Of a stretch of 64,000 nt of DNA, positions 23,461 to 32,082 are shown one piece after another. The notes beneath the pieces were generated by a model, which was not told the origin of the DNA, ran no database searches, and saw only the letters and a program-made list of their open reading frames with translations. This DNA comes from Kribbella sandramycini (GTDB lineage: Bacteria; Actinomycetota; Actinomycetes; Propionibacteriales; Kribbellaceae). Position 1 is the first letter of the stretch, and every line of letters starts with the position of its first letter. The position numbers were made by a program, and so were the translations under genes. The stretch lies in assembly GCF_013131805.1 (NCBI RefSeq), contig NZ_JABJRC010000003.1, positions 496,001 to 560,000 of the forward strand, written 5' to 3'.

Positions 23461-25525
23461 TCAGCATCACCCGCGCATAGTTGGCGCCGTACACCAGGCC
23501 GGGGCCCTTCTTGCTGACCCCGTCACCCCTGCGGCGCATGGTCATCGGCAGCTCGACCACTCTGGCCTTTCGCGCCAGCACTCCGATCAGTAGCTCCGAC
23601 GACTGGTACTGCGGCTCCCGCAGCGTCACCGAAGTCGCCAGCTCGGCCCGCATCGCCCGGAAGCCGAATGACGTGTCGGTCAGCCGCTGCCTGGTCAGCA
23701 CGGACGCCAGTACGGCGAACACCCGGACGCCGAGCCACCGCAGCCGACTGTCTGCGTCCTCGCTGCCCAGCCTGCGCGATCCGGTGACGAAGTCCGCCTC
23801 GTTGTCGAGGATCGGCCGGAGCAGCGTTTCCAGCTCGTCGTTGTCGTACTGCCCGTCCGCGTCGGTCGTGACGACGTACTGCGCTCCGCCCGCCGCGGCC
23901 ACATGGTAGCCGAGCCGCAGCGCCGCGCCCTGCCCGCGGTTGGTAGTCGCCTCGCAAACAAACGCTCCAGCTTGCTTAGCGACCGCTGCGGTGTCGTCGG
24001 TGGAGCCGTCGACCACAACGAGGACGTCGACCGGTAGCCCGGCACAGGTTTTTGGCATGCTGCGCAGTACTGGGCCGATCCCGTCCGCTTCGTTGTAGGC
24101 GGCAATCACGACGACCACCGGAGCGAACTGCGCGCTGATGGCCGCTTCGGCGTCCACCTCGTCGGGGTAGTCGGCCAGGGGTTGCACCTTGCCGAAGATG
24201 GCTCGTAGGCCGATCGCGGCGGCCAGCGGGAACAGCACCAACCCGGGGAGCTGGTACCGCCAGGAGAACTCGAAGGCCGCCGAGCCCAGCAGCAGGATCA
24301 CACCGGTCGCAGCGGGCAGGAACGCGGCCGCGCGAAGCCCTCGCCCGAGCGCTGCACCGGCCAGCGCGATCAGCACACAGAGCCCCAGCAGTAGACCCGA
24401 CGTGTAGCCGCCGTGCAGCTGGTACGCCCGGAGCACGGCTGCTGGGCCGCGGACGACCTGCGGCTCCTGACCGCCCCACTCGACCGCGGCCTTGGCGGTG
24501 TTGGGGTCCTGGAGGTTCGGGTAGGTCAGCTGGAACTGCCAGCGCTCCAGCGGTACGTCGTCGGGCGAGGTGGTCCTGGTCGGCGCGAAGCCCTTGGTGA
24601 AGTCCTTGAGCGCCGCCCAGGTGACGTCGAGTGGCTGGTGGCGGATGACGAGCCGGGCGAACTCGCTCGCCAGCTCCCGCTTCGTCGTACCGGGCGGGAG
24701 CGGGCCTGGCCAGTTCGGGTCGCCGTAGCGGTTGTGGGCGTACTGGTCGACGCCGAGGCGTTGGCCTAGTGGCTCCTTCGGGCAGAAGAGCTTGGTGCCC
24801 TCGTTCAGCGGCAGCTTGGCGCAGTCCGCAACCACAGCGGTCCGGCCGTAGAGCACCTGGTTCTCAGCGCCGGTGAAACCCCAACGGCCGGTTTCGGCGT
24901 GGAAGTACGTCACGTACGCGGCGACCACCAGACCGAAGCCGGCAACCACGGCCAGCACCTGTCGGCGGGCAACCAGCAGCAGGTAGAGCACTGCGGCGAC
25001 GATGAGGGTCAGACCGATCGCTCTGACCGCGAAGGCCGCGCCGATGAGCAGCCCGGCGGCAGCCGCCAGCTTCCAGCCCGGTGCGCCCCAGCCGAGCAAC
25101 AGCCACAGCACACCGACGAGCAGAACATCGAACAGCGTCTCCGCCATCACGTTCTGCTCGATCTGCACCTGGTAGGCGTCCAGTAGCAGCGGTGCGGCAG
25201 CGAGCGCGGCCAGCCAGCGGTAGACGCCCAACCGCCGGGCCAGTGCATAGATGGCGACGCCGAGCAGCAGGCCGACGACGTGCTGGACGATGACGACGAG
25301 CGTCGTACCGCCGAGAGCGACCAGCGGCCGCAGCACGATCGAGTAGCCGATCGGGTTGAGCTGGACCGGGCTGAGCGGCTCCATGTTGGTCAGGTACTGC
25401 ACGGAGTCCGTGTAGATGATCCCCGGCTGGTAGGCGATCGTCGCGAGCACGCGCAGCGCCGTCCCCAGCAGGAGGAGGACGGCGAGCAGCCAGTGCCGCC
25501 TCAGGTGTGCTGGAAGTACTGCCAT
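23390..25525 (-). CDS. GT-C membrane glycosyltransferase fused to a GT2 polyprenyl-phosphate sugar synthase
   Basis: 711 residues. The first 450 or so form a polytopic GT-C-like domain: about ten helices with a large loop near 225-365 and an acidic motif (IIYTDSVQYL) in the first extracytoplasmic loop. The last 240 or so are a cytosolic GT2 domain: VVVIAAYNEADGIG, VVDGSTDD, TTDADGQYD (the DxD-type metal site) and GSRRLGSED, like dolichyl-phosphate glucose/mannose synthases. The natural reading is a self-contained unit that makes a polyprenyl-phosphate sugar and transfers it outside the cell. It overlaps the upstream epimerase gene by 25 bases. Confidence 0.8.
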   Translation of the reverse strand: MAVLPAHLRRHWLLAVLLLLGTALRVLATIAYQPGIIYTDSVQYLTNMEPLSPVQLNPIGYSIVLRPLVALGGTTLVVIVQHVVGLLLGVAIYALARRLGVYRWLAALAAAPLLLDAYQVQIEQNVMAETLFDVLLVGVLWLLLGWGAPGWKLAAAAGLLIGAAFAVRAIGLTLIVAAVLYLLLVARRQVLAVVAGFGLVVAAYVTYFHAETGRWGFTGAENQVLYGRTAVVADCAKLPLNEGTKLFCPKEPLGQRLGVDQYAHNRYGDPNWPGPLPPGTTKRELASEFARLVIRHQPLDVTWAALKDFTKGFAPTRTTSPDDVPLERWQFQLTYPNLQDPNTAKAAVEWGGQEPQVVRGPAAVLRAYQLHGGYTSGLLLGLCVLIALAGAALGRGLRAAAFLPAATGVILLLGSAAFEFSWRYQLPGLVLFPLAAAIGLRAIFGKVQPLADYPDEVDAEAAISAQFAPVVVVIAAYNEADGIGPVLRSMPKTCAGLPVDVLVVVDGSTDDTAAVAKQAGAFVCEATTNRGQGAALRLGYHVAAAGGAQYVVTTDADGQYDNDELETLLRPILDNEADFVTGSRRLGSEDADSRLRWLGVRVFAVLASVLTRQRLTDTSFGFRAMRAELATSVTLREPQYQSSELLIGVLARKARVVELPMTMRRRGDGVSKKGPGLVYGANYARVMLTSWLREYVRARGRRTPSGRTTRT

Positions 25526-26400
25526 GTCCGCGCGAGCCCGTCCTCGAGCGACACCGTCGGGGCGTAGCCGAGGTCGTTGGTGATGTCGACGATCACTGCA
25601 GGCATCTCACCGGCCGGCGCCTCGATGTGCTCGACCGGGAGCGCCTGCCCGGTCGCCGTCCGGACCGCCTCGACCAGCTCCAGAACAGACACCGACCGGC
25701 CGGAGCCGATGATCGCGCGTCCGTCGTACTTGGTGTCGACCGCGCGCAGCACGCCGTCCACCACGTCGTCGATGTAGACGAGGTCGCGGCGCTGACTCCC
25801 GTCGCCGTACACCTGCACGCCGGTGCCGGCGAGCGCCGCCCGCATCATCCGCGGCACGAAGCTGTCCTTGTGCGACATGCCCGGCCCGTACACGTTCGTG
25901 AGCCGCAGCGCCGCCGTAGCCAGCCCGTAGCTCCCCGAGTACGCCGACAGCAGCATCTCGCCGGCCGCCTTCGTGGCGCCGTACGGCGTCAGCGGACGCA
26001 GCGGGAGGTCGGTGCTGATCGTCGCGGTCCCGATGTCACCCACGACCGCGTTCGTCGACGCAAGAACGAAGCTCTCCACCCCGCTCCCCCGCGACAGCTC
26101 CAGCAACACCTGCGTGATCGCCAGGTTCTGCGCGAAGGTCTGCATCGGCGCATCCACCGACCGCAACACCGACGTCAGCGCCGCCAGATGGATGACCGCA
26201 TCCGGACGCGTCTCGAACGCCCCGATACACACCTCCTGGTTCGCCAGATCCCCGGTCACGACGTGCACCCCGTCGTCCCACGCCTCATCCGCCGGCTCCC
26301 GATCCACCGCAGTCACGGCGACGCCCCGCTCCCGCAGACCCCGCACCACCGCCCGCCCGATGAACCCGGCCGCGCCCGTCACCAGCACTCGCTCCGCCAT
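25501..26400 (-). CDS. NAD-dependent nucleotide-sugar epimerase/dehydratase
   Basis: 299 residues. It has VTGAAGFIGRAVVRGL, YGATKAAGE (catalytic YxxxK), RLTNVYGPGM and QRRDLVYIDDV, typical of UDP-glucose 4-epimerase relatives. The frame stays open far upstream, but that part is antisense to the mannosidase gene; the ATG at 26400 is where the family sequence begins. It is the first gene of a two-gene operon with the fused glycosyltransferase and probably supplies its sugar donor. Confidence 0.85.
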   Translation of the reverse strand: MAERVLVTGAAGFIGRAVVRGLRERGVAVTAVDREPADEAWDDGVHVVTGDLANQEVCIGAFETRPDAVIHLAALTSVLRSVDAPMQTFAQNLAITQVLLELSRGSGVESFVLASTNAVVGDIGTATISTDLPLRPLTPYGATKAAGEMLLSAYSGSYGLATAALRLTNVYGPGMSHKDSFVPRMMRAALAGTGVQVYGDGSQRRDLVYIDDVVDGVLRAVDTKYDGRAIIGSGRSVSVLELVEAVRTATGQALPVEHIEAPAGEMPAVIVDITNDLGYAPTVSLEDGLARTWQYFQHT

Positions 26401-26463
26401 ATCGATCAACCTACCGGTGCCGGGCGAACCGTGAGCGAGCCGGGAACCGGCTGCGACAGGGTC

Positions 26464-26493
26464 TTGACCAAGAGTCGTCAAGCTAGGCAGGAT
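26464..26493 (+). promoter_or_regulatory. Putative promoter of the GH92 gene
   Basis: TTGACC (26464-26469), an 18-base spacer, and CAGGAT (26488-26493), about 66 bases before the ATG. The -35 is good and the -10 weaker. Confidence 0.4.
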
Positions 26494-26559
26494 CGCCCCT
26501 GAACGCGGGCTGACAACCTTGTCATCGGGGCCGCGCCATTTGTCGTGCAAGGAGCGTGG

Positions 26560-29500
26560 ATGAAACTCCGCCGCCCACTGGGGCTCATCACGTCTGCAGC
26601 TTTGGTTGCCACAATGGTCACCAGCGTGACCGCGGCCCACGCCGTCACAACGACCGCAGAGGAGCAACCGGTGGCCACCGGTGCCTCGTTCTACACCTCG
26701 TTCGAGTCCGGGCAGCCACAGCCCGGATACACCGACACCGTCGAGACCGGCCGGGACGGCAAGCCCCGGGCGGACGGCGTCCGCGGGCCGACCCCGACCG
26801 GGATCGGCGGCAGCGAGATGGACAAGGTCACCAAGGTGACCGCGAACGGCGAGAACGCCGGGTCCGGCGAGATCGCCAGCAACGCCGCGGACGGCGACAA
26901 GTTCACCAAGTGGCTGGTCTTCGAGAAGACCGGCTGGCTGGTCTACGAGACGTCGGCGCCGGTCGTGATCAAGAAGTACGCGCTGACCTCGGCCAATGAC
27001 GCCGACGGTCGCGACCCGCAGAACTGGACCATTCAGGGCTCCGCGAACGGCACCGACTGGACCGTGCTCGACACGCAGAGCGGTCAGAGCTTCGAGAACC
27101 GGTTCCAGACCAAGGAGTACAGCTTCGCGAACGAGACGGCGTACAAGTTCTTCAAGCTGGATGTCACGCTGAACCACGGCGAGAACATCGTCCAGCTCGC
27201 CGACTGGTACCTGTCCAACGGCGCGCCGCTGCCGCCGCCGGGTCCGGTCGCCGAGTCCCGGCTGGACTCCGGCCCGACGAGCGCCTACAACGCGCGGGCC
27301 AGGGTCGGTTTCACCGGCGTCAAGTCGTTCCGGTACGCCGGGCACCAGACCGCCGAGGGGCGGGGTTTCACCTGGAACAAGATCTCCGACGTCGACCTCA
27401 GGGTCGGCCGGGACACCCGGTTGTCGTACAAGATCTTCCCCGAGCACATCGAGGGCGACCTCAGCTACCCGAGCACGTACGCCGCGATCGACCTGGCGTT
27501 CTCCGACGGGACGTACCTGAGCGACCTGCGCGCAAAGGACCACCACGGCTTCGGCCTCAGCCCGCGCGGCCAGGGCGACGCCAAGGGCCTGTCCACCAAC
27601 CAGTGGAACAACATCGAGGCCGACCTCGGCAAGGTCGCGGCCGGTAAGACGATCAAGCGGATCCTGATCGGCTACGACAAGCCGACCGGGCCGGCCGACT
27701 TCCGCGGCTGGGTCGACGACATCCGGATCGCCGCCGCGGTCAACCCGGACCACGCCGCCCAGAAGACCGCGGCCAAGCACCCGTCCGACCTCGCGCTGAC
27801 CACTCGCGGCACGAACGCGACCGGCGGCTTCTCGCGCGGGAACAACTTCCCGGCGACCGCCGTCCCGCACGGCTTCAACTTCTGGACGCCGGTGACGAAC
27901 GCCGGCTCCCGCTCCTGGCTGTACGACTACGCGAAGGGCAACAACGCCGACAACAAGCCGACGATCCAGGCGCTGTCGATCAGCCACGAGCCGAGCCCGT
28001 GGATGGGTGACCGGCAGACCTTCCAGGTGATGCCGCAGACCTCAGCGACCCCGACCGCGAGCCGGACGGCGCGCGCCTGGTCGTTCAGCCACGACAACGA
28101 GATCGCCCGTCCGTACTACTACGGCGTCGAGTTCGACAACGGGAACGCCGCCGAGATCGCGCCGACCGACCACGCCGCGATGCTGCGGTTCAGCTTCCCG
28201 AAGGGCGGCGCGTCGCTGGTCTTCGACAACGCGACCAACGAGGGCGGCCTGACACTCGACCCGGAGACCGGTGTCGTCACCGGCTTCAGCGATGTGAAGA
28301 GCGGGCTGTCCACCGGCGCCGGCCGGCTGTTCGTGTACGGCGTCGTCGATCAGAAGGTCGTTGCCTCCGGCAAGCTCTCGAACGGCGGCGGCGCCAATGT
28401 CGGCGGGTACTTCGGGTTCGACCCGAAGGTGACGCAGGTCCAGCTGCGGCTGGCGACCTCGCTGATCAGCACCGCGCAGGCGCAGCAGAACCTCGAGCTG
28501 GAGCTCCCGGCCGGGTCGAAGTTCGGCCGGGTGAAGGACGCGGCCCAGGCGCTGTGGGACGCGAAGCTGCGCACGATCGAGGTCGAGGGCGCGACGGCCG
28601 ACCAGCTGACCACGCTGTACTCGAACCTCTACCGCCTGTTCCTCTACCCGAACAACGGCTCCGAGAACACCGGCACGAAGTCCAAGCCGGTGATCACCTA
28701 CGCGTCGCCGACCTCGCCGAAGGTCGGCGCGGACACCCCGACCGAGACCGGCTCGAAGATCGTCGCCGGTCAGACCTATGTGAACAACGGATTCTGGGAC
28801 ACCTATCGCACGGTGTGGCCGGCGTACTCGCTGTTCTCGCAGGACACCGCGGCCGACCTGGTCAACGGGTTCGTCCAGCAGTACAAGGACGGCGGCTGGA
28901 TCTCCCGCTGGTCGTCCCCGGGCTACGCGAACCTGATGGTCGGCACGTCGTCCGACGTGGCCTTCGCGGACGCGTACCTGAAGGGCATCAAGGGCATCGA
29001 CGTCCAAGCCATGTACGACGCCGCGGTCAAGAACGCGTCCGTCGTCCCGCCGTCGCAGAACGTCGGCCGGAAGGGGATGGACCTGTCCACCTTCCACGGC
29101 TACACCGCGAACAGCACCGGTGAGGGCTTCAGCTGGTCGATGGACGGCTACATCAACGACTACGGCATCGCGAACCTGTCGAAGGCGCTGTACGTGAAGG
29201 CGAAGAAGAACGACCCGCGCAAACAGGAGTACCTGGACAACTACAAGTACTTCCTGAACCGGGCCCGCAACTACGTCACGCTCTACGACCCGACGGTCGG
29301 CTTCTTCCAGGGCAAGAACCCGGACGGCTCCTGGGGCACTTCGCCGAACCTGTTCGACCCGCGCGACTGGGGTCACGACTACACCGAGACCAACGCCTGG
29401 AACATGGCCTTCTCGACCCCGCAGGACGGCGCCGGCCTGGCCGCGATCTACGGCGGCCGCGACGGCCTGGCGAAGAAACTCGACGAATTCTTCTCGACGC

Positions 29501-30570
29501 CGGAGGACGCCCTGCACCCGGGCGGCTACGGCGGCACGATCCACGAGATGCTCGAGGCCCGCGACGTCCGGATGGGCCAGTACGGGCACAGCAACCAGCC
29601 CTCGCACCACATCGCCTACATGTACGACTTCGCGGGTCAGCCGTGGAAGACGCAGGAGAAGGTGCGCGAGGTGCTGAACCGGCTCTACCTCGGCTCGGAG
29701 ATCGGGCAGGGGTACCCGGGTGACGAGGACAACGGCGAGATGTCGGCCTGGTACCTGTTCAGCATGCTCGGCTTCTACCCGCTGCAGGTGGGCTCGCCGT
29801 CGTACGCGATCGGCGCGCCGCTGTTCACCAAGGCGACCGTCCGGCTGCCGAACGGCAAAAAGCTGGTCGTGAACGCACCGGGTAACAGCGCGAAGAACCT
29901 GTACGTCAAGGGCGTCCGGGTGAACGGCAAGAAGTGGACCTCCACGAACCTGCCGCACGACCTGATCGCGAGCGGCGGCCGGATCGACTTCGAGATGACG
30001 GACCGCCCGTCGAGCTGGGGCACCGGCCGCAAGGACGCGCCGCCGTCCCTGACCACCCCCGGCGAGGACCCGAGCACCTGGCGGGACTCCACCTCGGACG
30101 ACGGCGCCGTCGTCGCCTCGGGCACCACGGACGTCTCCGCGCTGACCGACAACGACACCAAGACGCAGGTCACGCTGACCGGCGCCAAGCCCACCGTCAC
30201 GGTCGCTCTTCAGCAGGGCCGCCCGGTCGGTATGTACACCCTGACCAACGGCGCGACCGGTACGGCGCCGTCCAGCTGGGTGCTCGAAGGGTCGAACGAC
30301 GGCGCCACCTGGTCGACCGTCGACAAGCGGACCGGGGTGACCTGGCCGTGGACGTCGTACACCCGGTCGTTCGCCATCGCATCGCCGAAGGCGTACACGC
30401 AGTACCGGCTGGTCCTGACCGGCGGCACCGACGGCGTGACCCTGTCCGAGCTCGAACTGCTCGGCACGCTGAAGGGCGTCGAGACCGGCACCCACCCGAG
30501 TGACAGGCGAGCCGCAGCGGCCCGCCCGACCCCGACCCCGTCGCAGTCGATCGACCGCAACTACGGCTGA
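26560..30570 (+). CDS. Secreted GH92 alpha-mannosidase with two F5/8-type (CBM32-like) domains
   Basis: 1336 residues. The ATG at 26560 follows AAGGAG at five bases and starts a Sec signal peptide (about 1-30). A discoidin-like carbohydrate-binding domain (about 85-225) is followed by a jelly-roll segment, then the GH92 catalytic region with NNGFWDTYRTVWPAYSLFSQ, HSNQPSHHIAYMYDFAGQPW and GDEDNGEMSAWYLFSMLGFY. The acidic residues in the last block include the expected catalytic acid. A second F5/8-type domain lies at about 1170-1305. GH92 enzymes are Ca-dependent inverting exo-mannosidases acting on alpha-mannans and N-glycans. It is probably for scavenging fungal or yeast mannan; it lies divergent from sugar-biosynthesis genes. 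Confidence 0.92.
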   Translation: MKLRRPLGLITSAALVATMVTSVTAAHAVTTTAEEQPVATGASFYTSFESGQPQPGYTDTVETGRDGKPRADGVRGPTPTGIGGSEMDKVTKVTANGENAGSGEIASNAADGDKFTKWLVFEKTGWLVYETSAPVVIKKYALTSANDADGRDPQNWTIQGSANGTDWTVLDTQSGQSFENRFQTKEYSFANETAYKFFKLDVTLNHGENIVQLADWYLSNGAPLPPPGPVAESRLDSGPTSAYNARARVGFTGVKSFRYAGHQTAEGRGFTWNKISDVDLRVGRDTRLSYKIFPEHIEGDLSYPSTYAAIDLAFSDGTYLSDLRAKDHHGFGLSPRGQGDAKGLSTNQWNNIEADLGKVAAGKTIKRILIGYDKPTGPADFRGWVDDIRIAAAVNPDHAAQKTAAKHPSDLALTTRGTNATGGFSRGNNFPATAVPHGFNFWTPVTNAGSRSWLYDYAKGNNADNKPTIQALSISHEPSPWMGDRQTFQVMPQTSATPTASRTARAWSFSHDNEIARPYYYGVEFDNGNAAEIAPTDHAAMLRFSFPKGGASLVFDNATNEGGLTLDPETGVVTGFSDVKSGLSTGAGRLFVYGVVDQKVVASGKLSNGGGANVGGYFGFDPKVTQVQLRLATSLISTAQAQQNLELELPAGSKFGRVKDAAQALWDAKLRTIEVEGATADQLTTLYSNLYRLFLYPNNGSENTGTKSKPVITYASPTSPKVGADTPTETGSKIVAGQTYVNNGFWDTYRTVWPAYSLFSQDTAADLVNGFVQQYKDGGWISRWSSPGYANLMVGTSSDVAFADAYLKGIKGIDVQAMYDAAVKNASVVPPSQNVGRKGMDLSTFHGYTANSTGEGFSWSMDGYINDYGIANLSKALYVKAKKNDPRKQEYLDNYKYFLNRARNYVTLYDPTVGFFQGKNPDGSWGTSPNLFDPRDWGHDYTETNAWNMAFSTPQDGAGLAAIYGGRDGLAKKLDEFFSTPEDALHPGGYGGTIHEMLEARDVRMGQYGHSNQPSHHIAYMYDFAGQPWKTQEKVREVLNRLYLGSEIGQGYPGDEDNGEMSAWYLFSMLGFYPLQVGSPSYAIGAPLFTKATVRLPNGKKLVVNAPGNSAKNLYVKGVRVNGKKWTSTNLPHDLIASGGRIDFEMTDRPSSWGTGRKDAPPSLTTPGEDPSTWRDSTSDDGAVVASGTTDVSALTDNDTKTQVTLTGAKPTVTVALQQGRPVGMYTLTNGATGTAPSSWVLEGSNDGATWSTVDKRTGVTWPWTSYTRSFAIASPKAYTQYRLVLTGGTDGVTLSELELLGTLKGVETGTHPSDRRAAAARPTPTPSQSIDRNYG

Positions 30571-30576
30571 GCGAAC

Positions 30577-30620
30577 TCGCCGGCTCCTGCCCTACCCCCG
30601 GTAGCGGCAGGAGCCGGCGA
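30577..30620. terminator. Long bidirectional terminator hairpin
   Basis: TCGCCGGCTCCTGCC (30577-30591) pairs perfectly with GGCAGGAGCCGGCGA (30606-30620), and CTACC (30592-30596) with GGTAG (30600-30604) extends the stem to 20 bp with one bulge and a CCC loop. It lies between the convergent GH92 and sigma-associated genes and includes the last codons of the latter. Confidence 0.8.
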
Positions 30621-31305
30621 ACTTCAGCAGGGTCGCCTCGTCCCATCCGAGCGTGGTCGCGTCGTTGGTCACGACGATGACGCGCGCACCGGTTGTGCTC
30701 TGCCGGACGAACACCTCGCGCAGCCCGTCACTCTTCGGGCCGGGGGTGATCACGGCGTCCTTACTGCCGGCCTTGACGTGCGGCAGCTCGGTCCACGGGA
30801 CGCCGAATTTGTCCGGCACCAAGCCGTTCCCTTCGTCCCGCATCATCGCCCAGCGCAGCGTGATCTTGTCGTCGTTGTACTGCTGGTGCGACTTGGGCAG
30901 CTTGGGATCGTACAGCTGGATCTGCTCGTACTCGCCGCCGACAAGCAGCTTGGCGGTCCAGCCGAAGGGGACCACATTGCAGGTGAGCCCGCCCGGGAAG
31001 TTTGTCGTCTGTACCGCCAACGGCACGTAGGACTTCGCACCGGTCGGCCGGTTCGTCGGTTCGGTCGTCGGTTGGCTCGTCGTGCCGACGACCTCCGGGA
31101 GGGTGTTCGCGGTCGGGCCGCCGGGGAACACCGCCCAGGCGATGCCGATCACGACGGCGGTAGCCACGGCGCCAGCGCCGATCCCGGCGACCCGGCGGCG
31201 GCGGACGGCGCGCCGGCCGCGATCGAGGTCGGCGGTCAGATCGGTGTCGGTGACGGCCGGCTCCGCACCCGCCGCATCGTCGAGGAGAAACTTGAGGTCG
31301 GTCAT
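30592..31305 (-). CDS. Membrane-anchored protein paired with an ECF sigma factor
   Basis: 237 residues: an acidic cytoplasmic N-terminus (about 1-40), one transmembrane helix (about 41-62), a Pro/Thr linker and an extracytoplasmic domain of about 150 residues. Its ATG overlaps the sigma factor stop (ATGA, 31302-31305). This arrangement is typical for SigE-family ECF factors in actinobacteria, where the membrane partner may act as an anti-sigma or sensor. No HXXXCXXC zinc anti-sigma motif is present, so the mode of control is unclear. Confidence 0.7.
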   Translation of the reverse strand: MTDLKFLLDDAAGAEPAVTDTDLTADLDRGRRAVRRRRVAGIGAGAVATAVVIGIAWAVFPGGPTANTLPEVVGTTSQPTTEPTNRPTGAKSYVPLAVQTTNFPGGLTCNVVPFGWTAKLLVGGEYEQIQLYDPKLPKSHQQYNDDKITLRWAMMRDEGNGLVPDKFGVPWTELPHVKAGSKDAVITPGPKSDGLREVFVRQSTTGARVIVVTNDATTLGWDEATLLKFAGSCRYRG

Positions 31306-31814
31306 CGCAGGCTCTCCAGGGTCTCGAGGGAGTCGTGCAGGAGATCGCGCATCGTCGCGAGCGCTCGGGATGTCTGGGACTTGACCGTGCCCTCGGTACA
31401 GCCCATCAGCTCGGCGGTGGTCCGGACGTCGAAGTCCCGGAAGTAGCGCAGTACGACGACGGCGTGCTGCCGCCGGGGCAATTTGCCGAGGGCGTCCAGC
31501 ACGGTGAGCCGCTCGGCCGGATCGGCTCCGCTCGGCGGGGCGGCGTCGTACATGTGCTCGGTCGACGACTCCCGCCGGCGCCACATCCGCCGTCGCTCGT
31601 CCAGGAACGCGTTGATCAGGATGCGGTCGGCGTACCGCTCCGCACCCTCCTCGCGGCGCACCTTCGCCCAGTGCACGTAGAGCCGGGTCAACGCGACCTG
31701 CACCAGGTCCTCAGCCCAGTGTGCGTCCCCCGACGCCAGTAGCCGCGCCGTCCGGAGCATCCGGCCCCGGTGCGCGGTCACGTACTCGAGGAACTCCGTT
31801 TCGCGATCGCTCAC
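31302..31814 (-). CDS. ECF sigma factor, SigE (actinobacterial TIGR02983-like) family
   Basis: 170 residues from a GTG with GGGAGG upstream. Region 2 (about 12-80) includes WAEDLVQVALTRLYVHWAKV; region 4 (about 110-165) includes LPRRQHAVVVLRYFRD and MGCTEGTVKSQTSRAL. It directs RNA polymerase to a specific regulon, probably envelope or surface stress. It is translationally coupled to its membrane partner. The 268-base upstream region holds a three-hairpin element. Confidence 0.88.
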   Translation of the reverse strand: MSDRETEFLEYVTAHRGRMLRTARLLASGDAHWAEDLVQVALTRLYVHWAKVRREEGAERYADRILINAFLDERRRMWRRRESSTEHMYDAAPPSGADPAERLTVLDALGKLPRRQHAVVVLRYFRDFDVRTTAELMGCTEGTVKSQTSRALATMRDLLHDSLETLESLR

Positions 31815-31887
31815 GGTCTGCCCTCCCTGTCGGTGATTTCACCCTGCATCTACTGGGTGCGGACACCTGGAGGTTGCAAACGAAAAT

Positions 31888-32005
31888 CGGGCGGCGACCG
31901 GTGTGATCGGTCGCCGCCCGGTGGTCCACCGGCGGAGCCTGCCCCTGAAAGGTTCCGCCGGAAACTTGAGGAGGGGTGGCGGTCCCCGCCCGGACTACCA
32001 CCCCT
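31888..32005. ncRNA. Three consecutive hairpins: terminator and possible structured leader
   Basis: The stems are CGGGCGGCGACCG/CGGTCGCCGCCCG (31888-31900 with 31908-31920), CCGGCGGA/TCCGCCGG (31929-31936 with 31954-31961) and AGGGGTGG/CCACCCCT (31972-31979 with 31998-32005, with an inner GTCC/GGAC pair). On the minus strand the first is followed by ATTTTCGTTT, a classic intrinsic terminator. It lies downstream of the mannosyltransferase gene and 74 bases before the sigma gene, so it either ends the PBP operon or attenuates the sigma operon. The rest of the 31815-32082 gap shows no gene. Confidence 0.6.
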
Positions 32006-32082
32006 TCACCCCTAACGACGGACCAAATCGGCGTCCGGTTGCCTTCGGAGTCAAAGAGTCCACATCGCGGACAACTGACCGG

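Noticed and set aside
25501..27987. Very long minus-strand frame of 828 codons
   Set aside because: Only the part from 26400 down is an epimerase; the rest is antisense to the GH92 gene and reads as Arg/Gly/Val-rich low-complexity sequence.
28042..30495. 817-codon minus-strand frame
   Set aside because: Antisense shadow of the GH92 mannosidase produced by high GC; no family resemblance.
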